Shown here in pieces: positions 26,701-38,455 of a stretch of 64,000 bases of DNA. Made by a program: the position numbers and the translations under genes. A model generated the notes under the pieces. The model saw only the letters and a program-made list of their open reading frames with translations, did not search any database and had not been told where the DNA came from. The DNA lies in the NCBI GenBank assembly GCA_032622095.1, contig CP136063.1, positions 39,034,106 to 39,098,105 on the forward strand, written 5' to 3'. The stretch comes from Siphonodentalium dalli (Eukaryota; Mollusca; Scaphopoda; Gadilida; Siphonodentaliidae). Within the stretch, counting starts at the first letter, position 1. Each line of letters opens with the position of its first letter.

Positions 26701-29700
26701 ATTTGCAGAATTGATATGCCCAGTGACTGTTTTATTCCAATTAGAACAATGGGGACCCCTTAATTTGGCAGAAACATGGGATGCTATGACAATATTTGCA
26801 GAATTTATATGCCCAGTGACTGTTTTAATCAAATTAGAACAACGGGGACCCCTTAATTTAGCAGAAACATATGATGTTATGATAATATTTGCAGAATTTA
26901 TATGCCCAGTGACTGTTTTAGTCCAATTAGAACAATGGGGACCCCTTAATTTGGCAGAAACATGGGATGTTATGACAATATTTGCAGAATTTATATGCCC
27001 AGTGACTGTTTTAGTCCAATTAGAACAATGGGGACCCCTTTATTTGGCAGAAACATGGGATGTTATGACAATATTTGCAGAATGTATATGCCCAGTGACT
27101 GTTTTAGTCTAATTAGTACAACGAGGACACCTTAATTTGGCAGAAACATGGGATATTATGACAATATTTGCAGAATGTATATGCCCAGTGACTGTTTTAA
27201 TCCAATTAGAACAATGGAGACCCCTTAATTTGCCAGAAACATGTGATGTTATGACAATATTTGCAGAATTGATATGCCCTGAGTGACTGTTTTATTCCAA
27301 TTAGAACAATGGGGACCCCTTAATTTGGCAGAAACATGGGATGTTATGACAATATTTGCAGAACTTATATGCCCAGTGACTGTTTTAGTCTAATTAGAAC
27401 GATGAGGACACCTTAATTTGGCAGAAACATGGGATGCTATGACAATATTTGCAGAATTTATATGCCCAGTGACTGTTTTAATCAAATTAGAACAATGGGG
27501 ACCCCTTAATTTAGCAGAAACATGTGATGTTATGATAATATTTGCAGAATTTATATGCCCAGTGACTGTTTTTAATAGTCCAATTAGAACAATGGGGACC
27601 CCTTAATTTGGCAGAAACATGGGATGTTATGACAATATTTGCAGAATTTATATGCCCAGTGACTGTTTTAGTCCAATTAGAACAATGGGGACCCCTTTAT
27701 TTGGCAGAAACATGGGATGTTATGACAATATTTGCAGAATGTATATGCCCAGTGACTGTTTTAGTCTAATTAGTACAACGAGGACACCTTAATTTGGCAG
27801 AAACATGGGATGTTATGACAATATTTGCAGAATTTATATATCCAGTGACTGTTTTAGTGCAATTAGAACAATGGTGACCCCTTAATTTGGCAGAAATATG
27901 GGATGTTATGACAATATTTGCAGAATTTATATACCCAGTGACTGTTTTAGTCTAATTAGAACAATGAGGACACCTTAATTTGGCAGAAACATGGGATGTT
28001 ATGACAACATTTGCAGAATTTATACATGTACATTGTATGTCCAGTGACTTTTAATCCCATTAGAACAATGGGGACCTCTTACTTTAGCAGAAACATGTGT
28101 TGTTATGACAATATTTGCAGAATTTATATGCCCAGTGACTGTTTTAGTCCAATTAGAACAATGGGGACCCCTTTATTTGGCAGAAACATGGGATGTTATG
28201 ACAATATTTGCAGAATTTATATGCCCAGTGACTGTTTTAGTCTAATTAGAACAATGAGGACACCTTAATTTGGCAGAAACATTGGATGTTATGACAATAT
28301 TTGCACAAATTATATGCCCAGTGACTGTTTTAGTCCAATTAGAACAATGGGGACCCCTTAATTTGGCAGAAGCATGGGGTGTTATCAGTGTTATGACAAT
28401 ATTTGCAGAATTGATATGCACAGTCACTGTTTTAGTCCAATTAGAACAATGGAGACCCCTTAATTTGGCAGAAACGTGGGATGTTATGACAATATTTGCA
28501 GAAATTATATGCCCAGTGACTTTTAGTCTAATTAGAACAATGAGGACACCTTAATTTGGCAGAAACATGGGATGCTATGACAATATTTGCAGAATTTATA
28601 TGCCCAGTGACTGTTTTAATCAAATTAGAACAATGGGGACCCCTTAATTTAGCAGAAACATGTGATGTTATTATAATATTTGCAGAATTTATATGCCCAG
28701 TGACTGTTTTAGTCCAATTAGAACAATGGGACCCCTTAATTTGGCAGAAACATGGGATGTTATGACAATATTTGCAGAATGTATATGCCCAGTGACTGTT
28801 TTAGTCTAATTAGTACAACGAGGACACCTTAATTTGGCAGAAACATGGGATGTTATGACAATATTTGCAGAATTTATATGCCCAGTGACTGTTTTAGTGC
28901 AATTAGAACAATGGTGACCCCTTAATTTGGCAGAAATATGGGATGTTATGACAATATTTGTAGAATTTATATGCCCAGTGACTGTTTTAGTCTAATTAGA
29001 ACAATGAGGACACCTTAATTTGGCAGAAACATGGGATGTTATGACAACATTTGCAGAATTTATACTTGTACATTGTATGTCCAGTGACTGTTTTAATCCA
29101 ATTAGAACAATGGGGACCTCTTACTTTAGCAGAAACATGTGATGTTCTGACAATATTTGCAGAATTTATATGCCCAGTGACTGTTTTAGTCCAATTAGAA
29201 CAATGGGGAGTCCTTAATTTGGCAAAAACATGGGATGTTATGACAATATTTGCAGAATTGATATGCCCTGTGACTGTTTTAATCCAATTAGAACAATGGA
29301 GACACCTTAATTTGGCAGAAACATGTGATGTTATGACAATATTTGCAGAATTTTTTATGCCCAGTGACTGTTTTAGTCCAATTATATCAATGGGGACACC
29401 TTAATTTGGCAGAAGCATGGGATGTTATGACAATATTTGAAGAATGTATATGCCCATTGACTGTTTTAATCCAATTAGAACAATGGGAACCCCTTAATTT
29501 GGCAGAAACATGGGATATTATGACAATATTTGCAAAATGTATATGCCCAGTGACTGTTTTAATCCAATTAGAACAATGGAGACCCCTTAATTTGGCAGAA
29601 ATATGTGATGTTATGACAATATTTGCAGAATTGATATGCCCAGTGACTGTTTTATTCCAATTAGATCAATGGGGACCCCTTAATTTGGCAGAAACATGGG

Positions 29701-31640
29701 ATGTTATGACAATATTTGCAGAATTTATATGCCCAGTGACTGTTTTAGTCTAATTAGAACAATGAGGACACCTTAATTTGGCAGAAACATGGGATGTTAT
29801 GACAACATTTGCAGAATTTATACATGTACATTGTATGTCCAGTGACTGTTTTAATCCAATTAGAACAATGGGGACCTCTTACTTTAGCAGAAACATGTGA
29901 TGTTATGACAATATTACCAGAATTTATATGCCCAGTGACTGTTTTAGTCCAATTAGAACAATGGGGACCCCTTTATTTGGCAGAAACATGGGATATTATG
30001 ACAATATTTGCAAAATGTATATGCCCAGTGACTGTTTTAATCCAATTAGAACAATGGAGACCCCTTAATTTGCCAGAAACATGTGATGTTATGACAATAT
30101 TTGCAGAATTGATATGCCCAGTGACTGTTTTATTCCAATTAGAACAATGGGGACCCCTTAATTTGGCAGAAACATGGGATGCTATGACAATATTTGCAGA
30201 ATTTATATGCCCAGTGACTGTTTTAATCAAATTAGAACAATGGGGACCCCTTAATTTAGCAGAAACATGTGATGTTATGATAATATTTGCAGAATTTATA
30301 TGCCCAGTGACTGTTTTAGTCTAATTAGAACAATGAGGACACCTTAATTTGGCAGAAACATTGGATGTTATGACAATATTTGCACAAATTATATGCCCAG
30401 TGAATGTTTTAGTCCAATTAGAACAATGGGGACCCCTTAATTTGGCAGAAACATGGGATATTATGACAATATTTGCAAAATGTATATGCCCAGTGACTGT
30501 TTTAATCCAATTAGAACAATGGAGACCCCTTAATTTGCCAGAAACATGTGATGTTATGACAATATTTGCAGAATTGATATGCCCAGTGACTGTTTTATTC
30601 CAATTAGAACCATGGGGACCCCTTAATTTGGCAGAAACATGGGATGCTATGACAATATTTGCAGAATTTATATGCCCAGTGACTGTTTTAATCAAATTAG
30701 AACAATTGGGACCCCTTAATTTAGCAGAAACATGTGATGTTATGATAATATTTGCTGAATTAATATGCCCAGTGACTGTTTTAGTCCAATTAGAACAATG
30801 GGGACCCCTTAATTTGGCAGAAACATGGGATGTTATGACAATATTTGCAGAATTTATATGCCCAGTGACTGTTTTAGTCCAATTAGAACAATGGGGATCC
30901 CTTTATTTGGCAGAAACATGGGATGTTATGACAATATTTGCAGAATGTATATGCCCAGTGACTGTTTTAGTCTAATTAGTACAACGAGAACACCTTAATT
31001 TGGCATAAACATGGGATATTATAACAATATTTGCAAAATGTATATGCCCAGTGACTGTTTTAATCCAATTAGAACAATGGAGACCCTTAATTTGCCAGAA
31101 ACATGTGATGTTATGACAATATTTGCAGAATTGATAAGCCCAGTGACTGTTTTATTCCAATTAGAACAATGGGGACCCCTTAATTTGGCAGAAACATGGG
31201 ATGTTATGACAATATTTGCAGAACTTATATGCCCAGTGACTGTTTTAGTCTAATTAGAACGATGAGGACACCTTAATTTGGCAGAAACATGGGATGCTAT
31301 GACAATATTTGCAGAATTTATATGCCCAGTGACTGTTTTAATCAAATTAGAACAATGGGGACCCCTTAATTTGGCAGAAACATGGGATGTTATGACAATA
31401 TTTGCAGAATTTATATGCCCAGTGACTGTTTTAGTCCAATTAGAACAATGGGGACCCCTTTATTTGGCAGAAACATGGGATGTTATGACAATATTTGCAG
31501 AATGTATATGCCCAGTGACTGTTTTAGTCTAATTAGTACAACGAGGACACCTTAATTTGGCAGAAACATTGGATGTTATGACAATATTTGCAGAATTTAT
31601 ATGCCCAGTGACTGTTTTAGTGCAATTAGAACAATGGTGA
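23753..31640 (+). repeat. 7,888-bp higher-order satellite unit, copy 2
   Basis: Adjacent direct copy of 15,865-23,752. Identity persists to about 31,659. There copy 2 reads GCAGAAATATGGG where the sequence that follows copy 1 reads GCAGAAACATGGG at 23,767-23,779. I saw no difference inside the unit in the segments compared, but I did not align all 7.9 kb base by base. Both boundaries fall inside ordinary monomers, as expected for unequal exchange between homologous satellite units. Confidence 0.93.
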
Positions 31641-34600
31641 CCCCTTAATTTGGCAGAAATATGGGATGTTATGACAATATTTGCAGAATTTATATGCCCA
31701 GTGACTGTTTTAGTCTAATTAGAACAATGAGGACACCTTAATTTGGCAGAAACATGGGATGTTATGACAACATTTGCAGAATTTATACATGTACATTGTA
31801 TGTCCAGTGACTGTTTTAATCCCATTAGAACAATGGGGACCTCTTACTTTAGCAGAAACATGTGATGTTATGACAATATTTGCAGAATTTATATGCCCAG
31901 TGACTGTTTTAGTCCAATTAGAACAATGGGGACCCCTTTATTTGGCAGAAACATGGGATGTTATGACAATATTTGCAGAATTTATATGCCCAGTGACTGT
32001 TTTAGTCTAATTAGAACAATGAGGACACCTTAATTTGGCAGAAACATTGGATGTTATAACAATATTTGCACAAATTATATGCCCAGTGACTGTTTTAGTC
32101 CAATTAGAACAATGGGGACCCCTTAATTTGGCAGAAGCATGGGGTGTTATCAGTGTTATGACAATATTTGCAGAATTGATATGCACAGTCACTGTTTTAG
32201 TCCAATTAGAACAATGGAGACCCCTTAATTTGGCAGAAACGTGGGATGTTATGACAATATTTGCAGAATTGATATGCCCAGTGACTGTTTTAGTCCAATT
32301 AGAACAATGGGGACCCCTTTATTTGAGAGAAACATGGGATGTTATGACAATATTTGCAGAATTTATATGCCCAGTGACTGTTTTAGTCTAATTAGAACAA
32401 TGTGGACACCTTAATTTGGCAGAAACATTGGATGTTATGACAATATTTGCAGAATGTATATGCCCAGTGACTGTTTTAGTCCAATTAGATCAATGGGGAC
32501 ACCTTAATTTGGCAGAAAGATGAGATGTTATGACAATATTTGAAGAATTTATATGCCCATTAACTGTTTTAATCCAATTAGAACAATGGGGACCCCTTAA
32601 TTTAGCAGAAACATGGGATATTATGACAATATTTGCAAAAATTTATATGCCCAGTGACTGTTTTAGTCCAATTAGAACAATGGGGACCACTTAATTTGGC
32701 AGAAACATGGGATGTTATGACAATATTTGCAGAACTTATATGCCCAGTGACTGTTTTAGTCTAATTAGAACAATGAGGACACCTTAATTTGGCAGAAACG
32801 TGGGATATTATGATAATATTTGCAAAATGTATATGCCCAGTGACTGTTTTAATCCAATTAGAACAATGGAGACCCCTTAATTTGCCAGAAACATGTGATG
32901 TTATAACAATATTTGCAGAATTGATATGCCCAGTGACTGTTTTATTCCAATTAGATCAATGGGGACCCCTTAATTTGGCAGAAACATGGGATGTTATGAC
33001 AATATTTGCAGAATTTATATGCCCAGTGACTGTTTTAGTCCAATTAGAACAATGGGGACCCCTTAATTTGGCAGAAACATGGGATGTTATGACAATATTT
33101 GCAGAACTTATATGCCCAGTGACTGTTTTAGTCTAATTAGAACAATGAGGACACCTTAATTTGGCAGAAACATGGGATGCTATGACAATATTTGCAGAAT
33201 TTATATGCCCAGTGACTGTTTGAATCAAATTAGAACAATGGGGACCCCTTAATTTAGCAGAAACATGTGATGTTATGATAATATTTGCAGAATTTATATG
33301 CCCAGTGACTGTTTTAGTCCAATTAGAACAATGGGGACCCCTTAATTTGAGAGAAACATGGGATGTTATGACAATATTTGCAGAATTTATATGCCCAGTG
33401 ACTGTTTTAGTCCAATTAGAACAATGGGGACCCCTTAATTTGGCAGAAACATGGGATGTTATGACAATATTTGCAGAATGTACATGTATATGCCCAGTGA
33501 CTGTTTTAGTCTAATTAGTACAACGAGGACACCTTAATTTGGCAGAAACATGGGATGTTATGACAATATTAGCAGAATGTATATGCCCAGTGACTGTTTT
33601 AGTGCAATTAGAACAATGATGACCCCTTAATTTGGCAGAAATATGGGATGTTATGACAATATTTGCAGAATTTATATGCCCAGTGACTGTTTTAGTCTAA
33701 TTAGAACAATGAGGACACCTTACTTTGGCAGAAACATGGGATGTTATGACAACATTTGCAGAATTTATACATGTACATTGTATGTCCAGTGACTATTTTA
33801 ATCCAATTAGAACAATGGGGACCTCTTACTTTAGTAGAAACATGTGATGTTATGACAATATTTGCAGAATTTATATGCCCAGTGACTGTTTTAGTCCAAT
33901 TAGAACAATGGGGAGTCCTTAATTTGGCAATAACATGGGATGTTATGACAATATTTGCAGAATTGATATGCCCTGTGACTGTTTTAATCCAATTAGAACA
34001 ATGGAGACCCCTTTATTTGGCAGAAACATGTGATGTTATGACAATATTTGCAGAATTTATATGCCCAGTGACTGTTTTAGTCCAATTATATCAATGGGGA
34101 CACCTTAATTTGGCAGAAGCATGGGATGTTATGACAATATTTGAAGAATTTATATGCCCATTGACTGGTTTAATCCAATTAGAACAATGGGAACCCCTTA
34201 ATTTGGCAGAAACATGGGATATTATGACAATTTTTGCAAAATGTATATGCCCAGTGACTGTTTTAATCCAATTAGAACAATGGAGACCCCTTAATTTGGC
34301 AGAAACATGTGATGTTATGACAATATTTGCAGAATTTATATGCCCAGTGACTGTTTTATTCCAATTAGATCAATGGGGACCCCTTAATTTGGCAGAAACA
34401 TGGGGTGTTATCAGTGTTATGACAATATTTGCAGAATTGATATGCCCATTGACTGTTTTAATCCAATTAGAACAACGGGGTCCCATAATTTAGCAGAAAC
34501 ATGGGATATTATGACAATATTTGCAAAAAAATGTATATGCCCAGTGACTGTTTTAATCCAATTAAAACAACGGAGACCCCTTAATTTGGCAGAAACATGT

Positions 34601-35128
34601 GATGTTATGACAATATTTGCAGAATTGATATGCCCAGTGACTGTTTTTAGTGTTTTATTCCAATTAGATCAATGGGGACCCCTTAATTTGGCAGAAACAT
34701 GGGGTGTTATCAGTGTTATGACAATATTTGCAGAATTGATATGCACAGTGACTGTTTTAGTCCAATTAGAACAATGGGGACCCCTTAATTTGGCAGAAAC
34801 ATGGGATGTTATGACAATATTTGCAGAATTGATATGCCCAGTGACTGTTTTAGTCCAATTAGAACAATGGGGACCCCTTAATTTGGCAGAAACATGGGAT
34901 GTTATGACAATATTTGCAAAATTTATATGCCCAGTGACTGTTTTAATCCAATTAGAACAATGGGGACCCCTTAATTTAGCAGAAACATGGGATATTATGA
35001 CAATATTTGCACAAATTTATATGCCCAGTGACTGTTTTAATCAATTTAGAGCAATGGAGACCCCTTAATTTGGCAGAAACATGTGATGTTATGACAATAT
35101 TTGCAGAATTTATATGCCCAGTGACTGT

Positions 35129-36872
35129 AATGGTGTGAAATCCCATCCCCCCACCCAGCCCCACCAAGAAAAATATTTCAAAGTAATATACATACATGTA
35201 TGTATCTAGATTCCAAACTCTTCATGTCTATTGTACTTGGTATACCTTATACATGTAACTTATATACTTATCTGCTAAAAGATCTGCCAGTTATTCTTTC
35301 TTCAGAGACAACAGTGCACTGGATTCGTATATACTGGTAATAATATCTGAAATACCAAAGAGAAGGTGCTGTTGTGTACGCATGCTACTGGTACCGTACA
35401 TGTACCGGTACATGAGGAACCTTATGAATATTCCATCTAAATATTCATTTACTGGTATATCAAGACGATTCAAGAGCCCTGAAAAAGTTAAGAGATAAGA
35501 GACATTAAAGCATGACAGGCACATATCAAATTCTGGGTGTGTCATTCTGATGAATACTAGTACATGTAATGTATATACCGGTATACATGAACATGTACAT
35601 GTATGTTAAACCATAAGGTACATGTACATTATTGTAATCAGATGATACATGTATACAGGTACATGTACATTAAAACTGTTGTCGGGACATACTGGTGTGA
35701 ACACATGTACATGTATGATACTGCTACCGGTATCAGTATATGAAAGAGAAGTCATTTGTCACATGGACATAGAGAAAGATGGAGAAGATGTCTAACTGGT
35801 CCCTGCATTAAAGATACATGTACTTTAGCGTTGGAATTGTGCACATGTACCGTACTGTACATGTACCTTTATTGCTGTTGAAAAGGTCACATTGGAACGC
35901 AAACAATCATCCTCTAGTTTAACAATAATCATGGCAGATACCGGTACGAATAATAAACATCATGTAGAACGAGATTTAAAAATCTACCTTCAGCACATTT
36001 TCAAAACGTGTGTACCCTTCAGCATTTTTTTGGTGAGAGCGACCCCTTCAGAATTAGTAGGCTTATAAAATCACATGATGTACATGTACATGTAGTTCAA
36101 ATCAGGATGTGTCCAACCTGGTAATTAACTTATTGTTAACCTTTTTTTCTCCATTTATTAAATTAATAAAGGTAGGCCTGCATCATGCATGTACCGGGTA
36201 CTAGTACTAGTAATCAAGAATTATACTTAATACTGGTCAGTATGATGGTCAGTCTGATTTCATTGTCACTCAAGTGAAAATTCGGACAACGACGATTCAA
36301 GATTTCGTAAGTGGAAGGAGTTCCATACATGTAAGTACATGTAAGTATTAAACTGGTAGTTAGACTGCACATGCTCATATAAATATCCTTGGAAACCATC
36401 AATTGCGAAGTAATCGCAGTTGTGTGCACCGGTACATAAAAATAATGGCTGGAAAGATCACAGGGTAGTCAATCTCAATCTACAACAACATCAATGTCAC
36501 AATCATCATGTACCGGTAAGGCGTCACACTGCAATCATGGGAACAATCTATCCACGATTTTGTCGGACCCAATTCCTCCACCCGAAAATATCAAAGAAAA
36601 TGAAATCGACCATATTACACCATACCGTAGATATCTTCGTCTGAACTAGTACTAGTAACTACGCTTAATTGTAAATACATGTTTTTACATTTCGATTCGG
36701 GATGCGACAATTGGGGATCAACTAACGCTAATTATTTCGCCATCTCATTCCATTAATATATATATATTTTTTGGGTGGAAGAATAAGTTTTATACATGTA
36801 CTACAGGTACATACATGTATTTAAATCGGGTTTTCCAACTTCCAAGTTCACTATTTTATTTACATACCGGTA
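35129..36872. other. ACATGTAC/ACCGGTAC-rich non-coding DNA
   Basis: The right flank of the satellite has no recognisable gene. The self-complementary words ACATGTAC, TACCGGTA and GTACATGTAC occur many times (for example near 35,385-35,410, 35,575-35,720, 36,080 and 36,790-36,820). The short ORFs at 35,291-35,545, 36,214-36,429 and 36,420-36,644 have no family resemblance. Confidence 0.5.
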
Positions 36873-37230
36873 CCCTGCTTGACAAAACAAGTGTCCAATG
36901 TCACCGCGGTGTATTTGCCATTCGGCCGCGGTGTCAGAGTTTGGAACTGCAGTTGAGCACCGCGGCCGAACGGCAAGTACGGTACACCATGGTCGAACGG
37001 CAACTACACCGCGGCCGGACCGCATGTACACCATGGTTAGATTTCTGGTTCGTATCATCTTTTTTCAGTTTAATGAACGTACACAGCGGCAACTACACCA
37101 AGGCCAAATGGCAAGTACACGGCAACCCAACTGTAGTTAGCCGGTGGAGCCGCGGTGTAGTTGCATTTCAGCCGCGGTGGCAACGCTAACCGCACCGCGG
37201 TTAAGCGGACACTTGTTTTGTCCAGCAGGG
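36873..37230. mobile_element. 358-bp MITE with CCCTGC ends, copy A
   Basis: Left end CCCTGCTTGACAAAACAAGT and reversed right end CCCTGCTGGACAAAACAAGT are inverted repeats of about 24 bp, both continuing GTCC. The element is flanked by TA on each side, consistent with a TA target duplication as in Tc1/mariner-type elements. The interior holds repeated CCGCGGTG words, on both strands, next to TTGCCATTCGGC / TTGCATTTCAGC. There is no transposase. The ORFs crossing it (36,801-37,189 both strands, 37,070-37,450 minus) arise from this repeat structure. Confidence 0.8.
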
Positions 37231-37337
37231 TACTGTAGTATGCACATTCCAGCAAACTTTTGTACCAACAGCCAAGTACGGTATGCTTAAGCCTACCAGT
37301 CACTGCTATGCGTTCCGGGGCCCCAAGCATACATGTA

Positions 37338-37654
37338 CCCCGCTGGACAAAGCAAGTGTCCATTGGTACCGTGGTGTATTTGCCGTTCGGCCGCGGTGTC
37401 AAGAGTTTGTAACTGCAGTTAACGGCAAATTCACTGCGGCCGAACAGCAACTACTAGTACCCTCATGGCCGAATGACATGTACGCCGTGGTTAGATTTCT
37501 GGTTTGTGTCGTCTTTTTTCGGTTTAATTTTAATGAAAGTACACCACGGCCCAACTGTAGTTAGCTGGTGGAGCCGCGGTGTAGTTGCATTTCGGCAGCG
37601 GTGGCAATGCTAACCACACCGCAGTTAAATGGACAGTTGTTTTGTCCAGCAGGG
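37338..37654. mobile_element. 317-bp MITE of the same family, copy B
   Basis: Related to copy A, in the same orientation, 107 bp downstream. Ends are CCCCGCTGGACAAAGCAAGT (left) and ..TTTTGTCCAGCAGGG (right). Shared interior words include GGTTAGATTTCTGGTT and GGAGCCGCGGTGTAGTTGCA. It is flanked by TA on the left and TG on the right, so the right copy of the target duplication has probably mutated. Internal deletions relative to copy A account for the shorter length. Confidence 0.75.
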
Positions 37655-38150
37655 TGCTAAAAGGATACAACTGTATTGAGATTGGTCTGAACGAGATTGG
37701 TCTGAGACTGAACGTTCACTACATCATGCATGATGGATTGAATTTTATGCATACTGCATACAGTCTATGGCTATAGTCTATGGCTATGCACTTACCATTC
37801 GGCTGTTAGTTTAAGCTGGAGACTTGTTTTAATCCAGAGAACAAATCACACATTGAATGTGACATTCACAATGTCAACAACAGGTCAACGCCAATATGAA
37901 TATTCAATAAAATGATCATCTTCAAGTTCAAGTTGTAGTAGTAGAGTAGAGTTTATTTACCAATAAAGGCCCTCAGTGGGTAAGTTACAAAGTGTTATAA
38001 GCATAACAAACATATAGTATAGGGTGTAACAGCTAGATATAATCAGATACAAACATATAAAGTGACCATGACTGCATAACTAGTAAGAACTTTATGCCCT
38101 TGCTTTGAAGTAAGATAATGGTTGTTAGCAAGTAATGTGAATAAAAGGAT

Positions 38151-38172
38151 TTTTTTTTTTTTTTTTTTTTTT
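38151..38172 (-). repeat. A22 tract within the LINE 3' UTR
   Basis: Uninterrupted T22 on the plus strand, A22 on the LINE sense strand, about 300 bp downstream of the ORF2 stop. It lies inside the 3' UTR, with ~210 bp of LINE-like sequence after it, so it is not the terminal tail. Confidence 0.85.
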
Positions 38173-38455
38173 AAACCAAAAGATTTAAATATGTAGCATT
38201 TGAGACTGGAGTTAGCTTTTGTGTTTGTATAAAAAGCTAATCTAGTAGCTATATAGGCCTTGGCTAGGCGTGACGTTGTCCGAGTAGTCGGCAGTCATGG
38301 TACAGCATGGGTTAAGTGATAAATAAGTAAGTGACTAGATTCTTGAAACATACTAAATAATGAGAATAAAAGAGATAAGTAATACAGTGTGACAATAAGA
38401 AAGGTTAAGGTAATTCCATATTGAAAGTTATGGGTATTTAATGTACAGCCCTGGA

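Larger units (their letters stand above)
5929..35128 (+). repeat. 93-bp satellite array, about 310 monomers over 29.2 kb
   Basis: The monomer is 93 bp, running from ATGGGATGTTATGACAATAT through GCCCAGTGACTGTTTTAGTC and AATTAGAACAATGGGGACCC to TTAATTTGGCAGAAAC. All units lie head to tail. Recurrent variants mark higher-order structure: a +9-bp form (GGGTGTTATCAGTG), a -3-bp form (GTGACTTTTAGTC), a form with TACATGTACATTGTATGTCC, and forms with CTAATTAGAACAATGAGG or CTAATTAGTACAACGAGG. Because 93 is 31 codons, one plus frame and one minus frame stay open for several monomers and give ORFs of up to ~308 aa. Recurrent TAA and TGA in the CTAATTAG..TGAGG variants close them, so I read the array as non-coding satellite DNA. 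It starts and ends mid-monomer, and the only foreign insertion I see is at 10,676-11,018. Confidence 0.97.

Noticed and set aside
15865-31640. CRISPR-like or protein-repeat array
   Set aside because: Units are contiguous head-to-tail with no unique spacers, and the sequence context is animal-like.
6202-35068. Many ORFs of 60-308 aa with AETWDVMTIFAEF-type repeats on the plus strand and TKTVTGHINSANIVI-type repeats on the minus strand
   Set aside because: They are the 93-bp satellite read in two frames. Stops recur in fixed monomer variants, starts lie mid-monomer, and no non-repeat domain is attached.
36801-37564. ORFs of 80-126 aa on both strands with Arg/Pro-rich peptides
   Set aside because: They lie across two GC-rich MITEs and reflect their CCGCGG repeats.
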